A stretch of 26,009 nt of DNA from an uncultured Bacteroidales bacterium (GCA_934675095.1 CAKUPC010000027.1:1-26009); one strand, 5' to 3'; shown: positions 15,784-23,894, counted from the first letter of the stretch. Notes: generated by a model from the sequence alone, not told the origin. Program-made: numbers and translations.

Positions 15784-16695
15784 TTACTCGGCGACGACGG
15801 AGAGGTCGCAGAGGGTGGGGATGCCATAGACGGTGGCGTGGTCGGTGAACTGCCACATCATCCAGTTCCTGAAGCGGGGCGGTTCAAGTCCGCGGCCGGA
15901 GCCGTAGCGAGCGACCCAGATAGGGTAGCGCTTATAGATCTCGGGTGAAAGCCGCTCGCGGAGAAAGGCGTCGCCCGTATAGACTATCGGGCGGCGGCCA
16001 TAGTGCTCCTCCACAATCCCGAGCCAGACGAGCAGCCTGCGGTTCAGCTCCGCATTGCTGCACCCGGCATGGATGGTCTCCACGTCAAGAATCGGCGGCA
16101 GGTCCTTGTGGCGGATGTTTCCGACCGTGCGTATGAAGTTTCGCGCCTGCTTCTCCGCCGACTTCGAGCTTCGGAAGAAATGGTAGGCTCCGCGGCTGTA
16201 GCCCGCTTCGGCCGAGCGCTTCCAGTGGTCCACGAACAGCGCGTCGTGGTGGTTCTCGCCCTCGGTAGCCTTAATCATCACATATTTTACCCTGTGAATG
16301 CCGCTCGCCGACTTTATCGACCTCATCGTGTGCCCGTGCGCGTCGGTGAGAACCATCAGCGAGTCCCAGACAATGTCCTTCTGGTACTTGGATATATCCA
16401 CGGCATAGCCGTAGTGACCCTCCGGAACCTGCACGCCAGTGTCCCCGGAGCAGCGGCTGACAAAGAGAGGGACGACGACAAAAACCGCGACGGTCAGCAC
16501 CGCCACGGCCACAAACCAATATGCCGATATAACCTTCCCCCCTTTTCCACTTTTTCCTTTCTTCCGTCCTCCCTTCTTTCTCCCTCCGCTTCCTTTCCCT
16601 TTGGCAGACGATGGCTTTCTTGGGGCACTCTTTCGCTTTCGGGGCGCTGTCGGTTTTTCCGGCTCAGTGATTTCGTTCTTTACCTCCGCTTCCAT
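15784..16695 (-). CDS. Membrane-anchored GH25 lysozyme-like muramidase
   Basis: 303 residues from ATG 16695. The frame extends three codons further only to a TTG. A strongly basic N-terminus (about 19-54, K/R/G/S-rich) precedes one transmembrane helix (about 56-79), so the catalytic domain should face the periplasm. The GH25 domain covers about 95-303: YAVDISKYQ with Asp100, YVMIKATEG, GAYHFFRSSKSAEKQARNF, LPPILDVE with catalytic Asp204 and Glu206, PIVYTGDAFL, YPIWVARYG and WMMWQFTDHATVYGI. GH25 enzymes cleave the beta-1,4 bond between N-acetylmuramic acid and N-acetylglucosamine, so a role in wall remodelling is likely. A TAnnTTTG box lies almost against the start codon. Confidence 0.92.
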   Translation of the reverse strand: MEAEVKNEITEPEKPTAPRKRKSAPRKPSSAKGKGSGGRKKGGRKKGKSGKGGKVISAYWFVAVAVLTVAVFVVVPLFVSRCSGDTGVQVPEGHYGYAVDISKYQKDIVWDSLMVLTDAHGHTMRSIKSASGIHRVKYVMIKATEGENHHDALFVDHWKRSAEAGYSRGAYHFFRSSKSAEKQARNFIRTVGNIRHKDLPPILDVETIHAGCSNAELNRRLLVWLGIVEEHYGRRPIVYTGDAFLRERLSPEIYKRYPIWVARYGSGRGLEPPRFRNWMMWQFTDHATVYGIPTLCDLSVVAE

Positions 16696-16709
16696 ATTTT
16701 GCAAAGGTA
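16696..16709 (-). promoter_or_regulatory. -7-like box abutting the GH25 start codon
   Basis: TACCTTTG on the minus strand (16709-16702) matches TAnnTTTG. The expected start would be within one or two bases of the ATG at 16695, implying a leaderless or nearly leaderless message. There is no clear -33 element, so the match may be chance. Confidence 0.3.
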
Positions 16710-16744
16710 GTCTTTTTGTCTGTCATTTTCCGGCAGCGCCGCCA

Positions 16745-17194
16745 CTATTTTTCTGCCGCACCGCGTCTTTTTCCAAGAAAAATTCCCCAAGTGGCGATAA
16801 CTGCCTCACAGACTCCGAAGACGAAATAGACATTGCTCAGCCAGGCGAATCCCCAGAGCACCCATTCGAGCACAATCCACATCATCAGAATTATTCCGCA
16901 AAGCAGAGCCGCCAGACAGGCATGGCGGTCCTTTCTGAACAACAGCCATGCGGCGAAGAACTGTGTCACACCGTTCACGCAGAGCAGCACGAAGCCCGAA
17001 AAGATGAAGTTGCGGAACAGCAGTTCATTGAACGGAAGCACCTGAAGAAACTCCAGTATCGGTTCCATTCCCCACATCTTTCCGCTCGGGGAAATCCACA
17101 TCATGAGCGCTCCCCAAACCGCTCCGACTCCTATGAACAGGGTCCAGAATTTCAGGCTCCTGTCGATGAATTTTCTTTGTCCAGTCAATGTCAT
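16745..17194 (-). CDS. Four-helix membrane protein of unknown function
   Basis: 149 residues. I do not recognise the family. Four hydrophobic segments are visible: about 16-35 (FWTLFIGVGAVWGALMMWIS), 62-85 (NFIFSGFVLLCVNGVTQFF and on), 92-112 (LAALLCGIILMMWIVLEWVL) and 117-140 (WLSNVYFVFGVCEAVIATWG). The N-terminus (RKFIDRSLK) and C-terminus (GKRRGAAEK) are positively charged, so both ends are predicted to be cytoplasmic. Trp is abundant. It sits between a TonB-dependent receptor and the GH25 gene on the same strand, with spacers of 35 and 49 bp, and may be cotranscribed with either. Frame length, start codon and a promoter-like box support a real gene. Confidence 0.75.
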   Translation of the reverse strand: MTLTGQRKFIDRSLKFWTLFIGVGAVWGALMMWISPSGKMWGMEPILEFLQVLPFNELLFRNFIFSGFVLLCVNGVTQFFAAWLLFRKDRHACLAALLCGIILMMWIVLEWVLWGFAWLSNVYFVFGVCEAVIATWGIFLGKRRGAAEK

Positions 17195-17202
17195 ATCTCA
17201 AA

Positions 17203-17217
17203 TTTTATACAAATTTA
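17203..17217 (-). promoter_or_regulatory. Predicted promoter of the four-helix membrane protein gene
   Basis: TAAATTTG on the minus strand (17217-17210) fits TAnnTTTG and predicts a start near 17203, about 9 nt before the ATG. It lies in the 35-bp spacer after the receptor gene, so the downstream genes may have their own transcript. Confidence 0.35.
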
Positions 17218-17229
17218 TATATAATCCCG

Positions 17230-19686
17230 TCATTTCCCGAGGCTGTTGCTGCCCACGCGGCCGATTTCCTCAAGGTTCCCGACATTGCGCCTGCGTCCGT
17301 TCTGTGCCGTTCCGAAGTTCCAGCTCAGTCCGAGCGTAACGCTCTGGGAGTAATATTTCTGGCCGATGTATGACTCCCGCACTCCCGGCACCCCTTTCAT
17401 GTCAAGGTTCGTCGCAAGGCTTCTGAACAGGTCATTCACCTTGAGGCTGAGGTTCAGGCGGTTGTCGAGCAGATTCTTCTTCACCGCGAAGTTCATGAAA
17501 TACTGGTTGCGGGAGATGAAGTTTCCCCAGCTGAAAGGAGAGGCGTAGTAGGCGTCTAACTGAAGTTTCCAGTCCTTAGGGAGCATGAAGGTGAGGCAGG
17601 TATATGCGTTGAAGAACGGCTTGGCGTTCACATAGTTGTACGTCGTTCCGATGTTCCTGACATAGAGTCCTGCAAGGTTGAGCGTCCATGTAAGCCATTT
17701 CGCAAGAGGCAGCTCCGCCACGCTGAATCCGGCGCTGGCCATGTGCCTTTTCCCGAAGTTTGACCAGACGAGCAGCTCGTCGCCGTTCTCGCGGAATGTC
17801 GGGGTCTGGGCAATCATGCCGTCAGTGTAGTCATATCCCGCAAACCATGAGAGATGCTGCCCGAATCCGAACTGGAGGGAAACTCCGTCGTTGTATTCCG
17901 GCTGAATCTCCGGATTTCCCACGATTCCGTTGTGTGCATCGACATAGGTTTCCACAGGATTCAGCTGGTTGTAGTTCGGGCGTGTGATTCTTCGGGTATA
18001 TGATGCCGACAGTCTCCATTTCTCAGTGGGGTTGAAGCCCACGAAAACGGTAGGGAAGAGGTCGAAATAGCTCCTGCGGGTCTGTGTGCCCTTGCTTTGC
18101 CAGTCACCGAACGAATTGGTGTATTCGCCTCGGAGTCCTATTTTTGCCGACCATTTCGCTCCCAGCTGCGCGGCGAGGGATGCGTAGGCGGCACCGATGT
18201 GCTCGCGGTAGGTGAAGCTTGTCCCGCTCTCGGGCAGCCCCGTCTCCGTCCTGCTCATCTCGTTGCCGGTGTTTGACATCGCCCATTTCGCGCCGGTTTC
18301 AAGCATCGCGACCTTCCACAGGGCGGTCTGATAGTCAGCCTTCGCGGAGTAGATGTCTATGACGTTGTCGGAGATGATGTCACGCCTTGCCTCCTGCCAC
18401 TCCTCGCTTTCGTCCGCACGGTTCCAGCTGCTCTGAAGGTTGGAGGAGCGGCTGTTGTTGCGGTAGTAGTCGATGTTCGCGGTGAGCTCGGCATTGCGCG
18501 ACTCGTCGAAGACGTGGGTGTAGTTGATATTGGCGTTTGCCTGATTCCTTCTGTCCGGGGTGCTGATTATGGACTCGGACTCGTCAAGCCGGACTCCGTC
18601 CATGCTCTGAAATGTTTTGTTCGCCCCTCGCCCCGAAAGCATCGAGGAATATGACCCCGGCACCGTGACTATGAACCCGAGAGTGTTCTTCTTGTCTATG
18701 AACCAGTCGTTTCCGAGCTTGACGTCATAGTTCCCGAAGCCCATCTGAAGCCTCGAATCCGAGTCCTGCCTATAGACGTGTCCTCCCTCACGGTCAATCT
18801 CGTTTATCAGCTTCATGTCCATCCCCGTCCGGGTGTAGCCGCCGGACAGGTTGAGGAAGGTGTTGGTCTTCGCTGTCCTGTAGTTGAGATTCGCCCAGCC
18901 GCTGCCCTGAGCGAGGAACTTTTCAAATTCGCTGAAATACATCCCGCCTCCGTTCGCTCCGAGAGAGCCGTTGAGACCCGCGAGAATGTTTTTCTTCGTC
19001 TTTATGTTTATGATTCCGCCCTGTCCGGCCGCATCGTATTTTGCGGAAGGGTGCGCCATAATCTCGAACTTGTCGATGCTCTCGCCGCTCGTCCCTCGCA
19101 GAAGAGCCTCAAGAGCCTTTCCGTCAAGATAGGACGGACGCCCGTCAATCCAAACTGCCACATCCTTTCCATTCAGCTTGATGTTTCCGTCCTTGTCAAT
19201 CGTGATGCCGGGAGCCTTCCTTATGAGTTCCATAGCATCCGAACCCTGAGCGAACGCGGACTGTCCGAGATTCATCACGAGGCGGTCCATCTTCATCTCA
19301 ATCAGCTTCTCGCGGCTCGTGACCACCGCACCGGTCAGCCGCGTGTCCTCCGCCTCAAGGGCGATTTTCCCGAGTTCCATACGCTGTCCCTTGACCGCTA
19401 TTTCCTTCCGGAGTTCCTTGAAACCTATGAAAGACACGCCGAGGCTATATGTTCCCGGAGCCGCCGAAAGCGTGAAGCGCCCCTGCTCGTCGCATGAAGT
19501 TCCTACCGCAAGGCTTCCGTCTGCATTCATCAGCGCGACCGTGGCCCATCCGAGCGCCTCTCCGCTTCCGCTTTCCACGACCGTTCCCTGAATTTCCGTA
19601 ATGTCCTGCCTTTTCGCCGACAGGCTGACGGCGCTGACCATCGCAATGACCGCCGTCATCAAAAATCCTTTCATTTTCATATACAT
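17230..19686 (-). CDS. TonB-dependent-receptor-like outer-membrane beta-barrel protein (non-SusC)
   Basis: 818 residues. A signal peptide (to about residue 26, SLSAKRQ) is followed by a carboxypeptidase-regulatory-like domain (about 33-110, IQGTVVESGSGEALGWATVA), a plug-like domain (about 120-230, MELIRKAPGITIDKDGNIK, VWIDGRPSYLDG and a GGIINIKTK stretch) and a large barrel of the 'outer membrane beta-barrel family' type (YTRRITRPNYNQLNP is typical). There is no SusD partner, STN domain or FecR nearby, so it is an orphan receptor with unknown ligand. A second in-frame ATG at 19680 (MKMKGFLM) has AAAGGA five bases upstream and is an equally good or better start. A strong predicted promoter lies upstream. 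Confidence 0.93.
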   Translation of the reverse strand: MYMKMKGFLMTAVIAMVSAVSLSAKRQDITEIQGTVVESGSGEALGWATVALMNADGSLAVGTSCDEQGRFTLSAAPGTYSLGVSFIGFKELRKEIAVKGQRMELGKIALEAEDTRLTGAVVTSREKLIEMKMDRLVMNLGQSAFAQGSDAMELIRKAPGITIDKDGNIKLNGKDVAVWIDGRPSYLDGKALEALLRGTSGESIDKFEIMAHPSAKYDAAGQGGIINIKTKKNILAGLNGSLGANGGGMYFSEFEKFLAQGSGWANLNYRTAKTNTFLNLSGGYTRTGMDMKLINEIDREGGHVYRQDSDSRLQMGFGNYDVKLGNDWFIDKKNTLGFIVTVPGSYSSMLSGRGANKTFQSMDGVRLDESESIISTPDRRNQANANINYTHVFDESRNAELTANIDYYRNNSRSSNLQSSWNRADESEEWQEARRDIISDNVIDIYSAKADYQTALWKVAMLETGAKWAMSNTGNEMSRTETGLPESGTSFTYREHIGAAYASLAAQLGAKWSAKIGLRGEYTNSFGDWQSKGTQTRRSYFDLFPTVFVGFNPTEKWRLSASYTRRITRPNYNQLNPVETYVDAHNGIVGNPEIQPEYNDGVSLQFGFGQHLSWFAGYDYTDGMIAQTPTFRENGDELLVWSNFGKRHMASAGFSVAELPLAKWLTWTLNLAGLYVRNIGTTYNYVNAKPFFNAYTCLTFMLPKDWKLQLDAYYASPFSWGNFISRNQYFMNFAVKKNLLDNRLNLSLKVNDLFRSLATNLDMKGVPGVRESYIGQKYYSQSVTLGLSWNFGTAQNGRRRNVGNLEEIGRVGSNSLGK

Positions 19687-19696
19687 CCTTTAATTT

Positions 19697-19745
19697 TCGG
19701 ATGCAAAGTTATGTCGATATATCCATGCGGCAATGAAGTCGATAT
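19697..19745 (-). promoter_or_regulatory. Predicted promoter and possible operator of the orphan receptor gene
   Basis: TAACTTTG (19711-19704, minus strand) fits TAnnTTTG and is preceded by TTG (19733-19731) with a 19-bp spacer, a good two-part match. The word GTCGATAT occurs on the plus strand at 19713-19720, within the spacer, and again at 19738-19745, 25 bp apart centre to centre. This could be a paired regulator site. Confidence 0.5.
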
Positions 19746-19818
19746 GGACATCTTAAAAGGATAATATGCTGATTAATATTTAGTTGAGTTAAATAAAAGT
19801 GGACATCAAAGAAAAAGT

Positions 19819-19946
19819 GCTGAGACGGAGGGGGCAAATAAAGGATGAGATGCAAGGCGCACGTCGAAGATGAAAGCGCAGCAACCTTGATGGTTGAGAG
19901 CATTTCATCAAGCCGTGCAACGCGGCAGATCGCCTTTATTTGTCCC
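19819..19946 (-). repeat. Structured 3'-UTR repeat, copy C (after the TPR/HTH regulator)
   Basis: The element is read on the minus strand. Plus-strand stems: outer GGGGCAAATAAAGG (19831-19844) with CCTTTATTTGTCCC (19933-19946), 14 bp with one G-U; GCAC (19859-19862) with GTGC (19915-19918); GATGAAA (19869-19875) with TTTCATC (19903-19909); CAACC (19882-19886) with GGTTG (19892-19896). The outer stem contains the last codons and the stop codon of the regulator gene. The 3' TCTCAGC motif is at 19825-19819. No intrinsic terminator is seen after this copy. Confidence 0.85.
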
Positions 19947-21567
19947 AGACCCCGACCTTTGATTTAAGCCGCTGCTTAGCTTTGGTAACAGACGAAGGCG
20001 ATATTCCTTCCATCACGGCAATCTGTCCCGTAGTGAATCCGAGCCTCACGAGCGCCAGCATCCGCAGGTTAGCCGCGGTCAGTTCCGGGTGCGACCTGGT
20101 CAGATTCGTGCAGTAGCCGTCGCAGGCCCTGTCAACCGCCCGCACGATTGCCTCGCCCTCCGCGTCGGTCAGATAGCGCGGCCTTGCCCGCAGTCCGGCA
20201 ATCAGCTCGTCCTTTTCAAGCAGCACCTCATGGAGCCTTTCCGTCTTTTCCTCAATTACGGCCGACTTCTTCTCTATTTCCTCGGATTTTCTCTCGATTT
20301 CTTCAGACTTCTCCCTTATCTCCTCCGACTGCCGCTCAATCCGGCGCGACTGCTCGCCCAGACTTGAGTCTTTCCTGCGGAGGATTCTCTTCATCAGGAC
20401 AAAAATCAGCAGCGCGGCAACCAGCAGCGCGATTATCACGGACAGCGTGACTGCAAGGATGCCCCTCACGCGCTCCCTGGACTCGTCCTGTTCCATGGCT
20501 ACTTCATTGCTCACCACCTTGTCATTCTCCTGAGCCTTCAGCAGGCTCTCCTTCTGGCGATTGTAGGAAGTGATGTATTTCATCGCGCTGTCGCTCTCAT
20601 GCAGAAGCTCGTTATAGACGATGTAGAGCAGCTGGGTTGCCGACGCCCGGGTTATTGGGTTCATCGTCGAGGCGGTGTCCATCGCCGCATAGAATATGGC
20701 TGAGTCCGCCTTTCCCACCTTCCTGTACGCATCCGCGAGGGCGGTGTGCCGGACCGGTTCCTTTCTGACCCCGCTGCGGAACAGCTCTTCCGACATCGCT
20801 GTTGCCTTCCGGGCGCAGTCCAGGGCGTTTTCAAAGTCCCCGGCGCGGCTGTAGCAGGAGGAAAGCGAGTTCATCGCCTTGGAATAGCTGTCGCGCAGAC
20901 CGTATTTTTCCGCAGTATCGACGGCCAGAAGGGCGTAGTCGATTGCCTTGTCATAATTCCTGTCCGCGTCCCCCTTGAACATCCACGACTGGGCGATGTC
21001 GATGAGCGCCGTGACCTGTGTCACCCGGTAGTCGCCAGCCACGGCCTCCTGATACGATTTCTCGAAGGCCTCGATGGCGTTGTCATACCACTTCCGCCCG
21101 TACATCTCGCTACCGTAGCGGAGGAAGAGCAATGACGCGAGATTGTGGTCTCCTGTTCCCTCCACTTCGCGGCATCCCCGTTTCAGCTCGTCGCAGACCT
21201 TGGCCTTGCTCCCGTTCAGGTAGTCATTCTCGACGACCGCAATCAGGTAGCGGGACAGCGCGCGCCGCTGCCGGTCACGCCCGGCGAGGAAGTAGTCGGT
21301 ACATTCCTTGAGCTGTGTCCGTGAAATCTCCGGCGCATAACTGTTGTAGGCCGCGAAAGTCCTGAGAAGCAGGTAAGTCTCCTTTTCATATTTGCCTATT
21401 CCGGTCGTGTCGATGCTCTCAAGCACGCGGAGGGCGCTGTCCGGCTTGCAGGACGCGAGAGTTTCCGCTCTCACAAAAGCTTCCGGCAGGCTGCTCCGTC
21501 TCAGGTCAGAACAGGCCAGCAGGGTCGCCGCGCCAAATAGCATGAACGCTATGTTTCTGAAATTCAT
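19936..21567 (-). CDS. Membrane-anchored TPR protein with C-terminal helix-turn-helix (putative regulator)
   Basis: 543 residues. An N-terminal hydrophobic stretch ends in LLACSD, a lipobox-like site at Cys19. Helical TPR-like repeats run from about 25 to 345. A transmembrane helix lies at 369-393, followed by a heptad-repeat coiled coil (about 403-450, variations on EEIERKSEEIEKKS) and a C-terminal HTH-like domain (about 465-538, LRMLALVRLGFTTGQIAVME, then GISPSSVTKAKQRLKSK) resembling LuxR/sigma-4-type helices. This type is common in Bacteroidota and is taken to be a transcription regulator that senses through the TPR part, but neither ligand nor targets are known. It begins 17 bp after the acyltransferase gene, so both are probably one operon. 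Confidence 0.87.
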   Translation of the reverse strand: MNFRNIAFMLFGAATLLACSDLRRSSLPEAFVRAETLASCKPDSALRVLESIDTTGIGKYEKETYLLLRTFAAYNSYAPEISRTQLKECTDYFLAGRDRQRRALSRYLIAVVENDYLNGSKAKVCDELKRGCREVEGTGDHNLASLLFLRYGSEMYGRKWYDNAIEAFEKSYQEAVAGDYRVTQVTALIDIAQSWMFKGDADRNYDKAIDYALLAVDTAEKYGLRDSYSKAMNSLSSCYSRAGDFENALDCARKATAMSEELFRSGVRKEPVRHTALADAYRKVGKADSAIFYAAMDTASTMNPITRASATQLLYIVYNELLHESDSAMKYITSYNRQKESLLKAQENDKVVSNEVAMEQDESRERVRGILAVTLSVIIALLVAALLIFVLMKRILRRKDSSLGEQSRRIERQSEEIREKSEEIERKSEEIEKKSAVIEEKTERLHEVLLEKDELIAGLRARPRYLTDAEGEAIVRAVDRACDGYCTNLTRSHPELTAANLRMLALVRLGFTTGQIAVMEGISPSSVTKAKQRLKSKVGVWDK

Positions 21568-21584
21568 AGGCTTCTGAAATTCAA

Positions 21585-22958
21585 CTATTTGGATGAAGTC
21601 CCGGACGGTCTGCTTGGGGTAAAGTTTTCCGGAACGGGCATCTGATAGACCGACGCGCGGAGGAATGCTGTGTAGGCCTCCATGTCTGTGAGCAGGTCCT
21701 GTTTCTCCACGCTGATGGTCTCCCCGATGACGACGCGGTGCCGACCCTTTGACTTGTTGAACAGCTCGCGCGGCAGGCGCAGAAGGCGGACTTTCCAGTC
21801 AATCAGGCCGAGAAAATAGTAGAACCACGAGTTGTGGTCAATGAAATGAACAGGCACAATCGGCACGCGGGCCTTGCGGATGAGCCTGATCATGCTTTCC
21901 TGCCACTGGCGGTCGGCAATCTCGTGCTTTCCGGGATGCAGGTCCGAGACTGCACCGGAAGGAAAGAACCCTACCGCGTGTCCTCCGTTCAGGTTCTCGA
22001 TGGTTTCTCTCACGCCATTGAGCGTTGTCTTGGTTGGCTTGCCCTTCTTCGTGGTTGTGGGATTCACTGTTATGAACGCCGGACGCAGCGGCTCAATTCG
22101 TCCGAGAATCTCGTTCACCATCACCTTGTAGTCAGGCCTGTGCGGGAGAAAGAGGTCGAGAAGCACGATTCCGTCAAGTCCTCCGTAGGGATGGTTGCTG
22201 ATGGTTATGAATGCGCCCTCAGGCAGATGTTCCAGCCTCTCGGCATTGCCGATGAGGTAGTTGCAGCCCATGTTCTCAAGCAGTCCCCGCGCAGCGTCCC
22301 TTGCCGGTTCAAGTCCGTAGATGCTGTTATAGAGCGCGTTGAGCTTGTTCACGCCCACGATTGAGAAAAGAAATTTGCCGAGCCACTGTCCCCATACGCC
22401 CTTGAACACCGGAGCCATTTCTCCAAGTTCCTCTATGCTGAGCAGTTCATGCTCCGGGCGTTCCGTCTTTTTCCTGAATACGAGCACTTCCGCAAGAAAG
22501 TAATTGAGTATGCCCGAGATGCAGACGGCAAGCAGGTTGCACAGCCATGCGTCCCAGCCGAAGATTTTCTCGAAGAGCACGAGAAAGACCATCTTCACGA
22601 TGAACCCGAAGATGCACGATACGTTGAATCCTCCGAAATGCCTCCAGAAACTTTTAGCGGACGAGCGGTTGCTTATGCGGTTCTTCCAAATCCAGTAGTA
22701 GGACATGAGGAAGTTCGCGAAGGTGGCCACCTCGAACGAGATAGCGGGCCCAATCCAATATTCGCCCCAATACTCGAATCCGCTCCAGAACCCGCCGGCA
22801 GGGTGAGCCGCGACCATCCTGTGCAGCACCCATCCCACAAACCATAGGACAGCCGTATCGACGACCGTCCCCAGTGCGCGGCTGACTACGAAGTCAATCC
22901 ATTTCTTCAGTGAAAGAACCTTGTCCTTCTCCTCTTTCTTCTCCTTCTTCTGCTCCAT
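21585..22958 (-). CDS. GtrA-like membrane domain fused to a PlsC-type acyltransferase
   Basis: 457 residues. A charged cytoplasmic N-terminus (EQKKEKKEEKDK) leads into a GtrA-like domain (about 20-165) with four membrane segments, including ALGTVVDTAVLWFVGWVL, FEVATFANFLMSYYWIWKNR and ISGILNYFLAEVLVFRKK. GtrA proteins are linked to moving lipid-bound sugars. The second half (about 200-440) is a lysophospholipid-acyltransferase domain with the motif SNHPYGGLDG (His256, Asp262), then VNPTTTKKGKPTK and GFFPSGAVSDL (FPSG 332-335) and VPIVPVHFIDHNS. His and Asp are separated by five residues rather than four, as in some Bacteroidota acyltransferases I recall. A lipid-acylation role is likely and the acceptor is unknown. 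Upstream lies a phospholipid-synthesis-type enzyme. Confidence 0.9.
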   Translation of the reverse strand: MEQKKEKKEEKDKVLSLKKWIDFVVSRALGTVVDTAVLWFVGWVLHRMVAAHPAGGFWSGFEYWGEYWIGPAISFEVATFANFLMSYYWIWKNRISNRSSAKSFWRHFGGFNVSCIFGFIVKMVFLVLFEKIFGWDAWLCNLLAVCISGILNYFLAEVLVFRKKTERPEHELLSIEELGEMAPVFKGVWGQWLGKFLFSIVGVNKLNALYNSIYGLEPARDAARGLLENMGCNYLIGNAERLEHLPEGAFITISNHPYGGLDGIVLLDLFLPHRPDYKVMVNEILGRIEPLRPAFITVNPTTTKKGKPTKTTLNGVRETIENLNGGHAVGFFPSGAVSDLHPGKHEIADRQWQESMIRLIRKARVPIVPVHFIDHNSWFYYFLGLIDWKVRLLRLPRELFNKSKGRHRVVIGETISVEKQDLLTDMEAYTAFLRASVYQMPVPENFTPSRPSGTSSK

Positions 22959-23002
22959 TCCGATTAAGTTACCGGCACATTTGTTATTGTTGTGCGCAAT
23001 AG

Positions 23003-23047
23003 AAAATGCACCAGCCCCTCAGTCTCTCGGTGAGTGCGGGGCCGGTG
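23003..23047 (-). terminator. Terminator-like hairpin after the CDP-alcohol phosphatidyltransferase gene
   Basis: On the minus strand CACCGGCCCC (23047-23038) pairs with GGGGCTGGTG (23018-23009), 10 bp with one G-U pair, and the loop contains a further CTCA/TGAG pairing. The 3' flank CATTTTCTATTG is only weakly T-rich, so termination strength is uncertain. Confidence 0.65.
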
Positions 23048-23061
23048 TATGTAAATGATTG

Positions 23062-23790
23062 TTACTCAGTGAACGTGCCGTCAAATTTCTTAGGCGGGTC
23101 AATCTTCGATAGTGCCTTCTCGTCACGAATCTGAGAAGAAATCAGAAGAATGAAAATGATGCATCCGAGTCCGATTGCCACCCAGTCAAACGGTGTATAG
23201 ACTCCGTTCAGCGTCTCAAGTCCGCCCTTGAAGCAGTCGATGCTGACATTGTATTTCGCCCAAGGGAAGTAAATCAGGAAAATGACGGCAATAGCCGCAA
23301 TTACACGGAATTCCGTCGGCCCGAGTTTGCCGTAGGTGAGCTTGAACTCGTTCTTCAGGATGGTGCCGATGTAGGTGTGGGCTGAAATCGCAAGATAGGC
23401 CACGAGTACGAAGAGAGCCACGTCCATTCTCGCGATAGGGGAGATTCCCGCGCCGACGCACATCACGATGATGGTGAATATGTCAATGTTGTGGTCGATG
23501 AAGAAACCATATACCGGTCTCTGCGTGTGCCTTACGCGGGCCATCGACCCGTCAAGACTGTCTCCGAACCAGTTAAGGAAGAGGCCGAAGACCGACAGCC
23601 ACATCCAGTTGAGATTGATGTTTGCAAGTCCGAAGCCAACCGCGCAGAGCACTGCACCGAATGTTCCCACGGCCGTCAGCATATTCGAAGTTGCCCAGAC
23701 AGGCAGACGCTTTGCAATCCACACCAAAGCTTTCTTCTCAACTCCGTTCAGGAGCGATGTCTGGATTCGTGTCGCTTTTTCATTTCCCAT
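23062..23790 (-). CDS. CDP-alcohol phosphatidyltransferase family protein
   Basis: 242 residues with about six hydrophobic segments. The active-site signature is present: Asp77, Asp80-Gly81, Ala84-Arg85, Gly95, Asp99 and Asp103 (GDSLDGSMARVRHTQ, then RPVYGFFIDHNID). These aspartates bind the metal ions used to move a phosphate-linked head group from a CDP-alcohol to an acceptor alcohol. I count nine residues between AR and G, one more than the textbook motif. The product could be a phospholipid or an inositol-type lipid, and sequence alone does not tell. The acyltransferase gene downstream points to envelope lipid synthesis, although a hairpin separates the two. Confidence 0.93.
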   Translation of the reverse strand: MGNEKATRIQTSLLNGVEKKALVWIAKRLPVWATSNMLTAVGTFGAVLCAVGFGLANINLNWMWLSVFGLFLNWFGDSLDGSMARVRHTQRPVYGFFIDHNIDIFTIIVMCVGAGISPIARMDVALFVLVAYLAISAHTYIGTILKNEFKLTYGKLGPTEFRVIAAIAVIFLIYFPWAKYNVSIDCFKGGLETLNGVYTPFDWVAIGLGCIIFILLISSQIRDEKALSKIDPPKKFDGTFTE

Positions 23791-23894
23791 AATCTTACAT
23801 TGTTATGTGTGCAACAAAAATTTAATAAAACAACCTTTCTGTATGTTCAGAAGGGCAAAACGAGCCTGCATCTTTTGTACCAAAGGGCAAAAAT

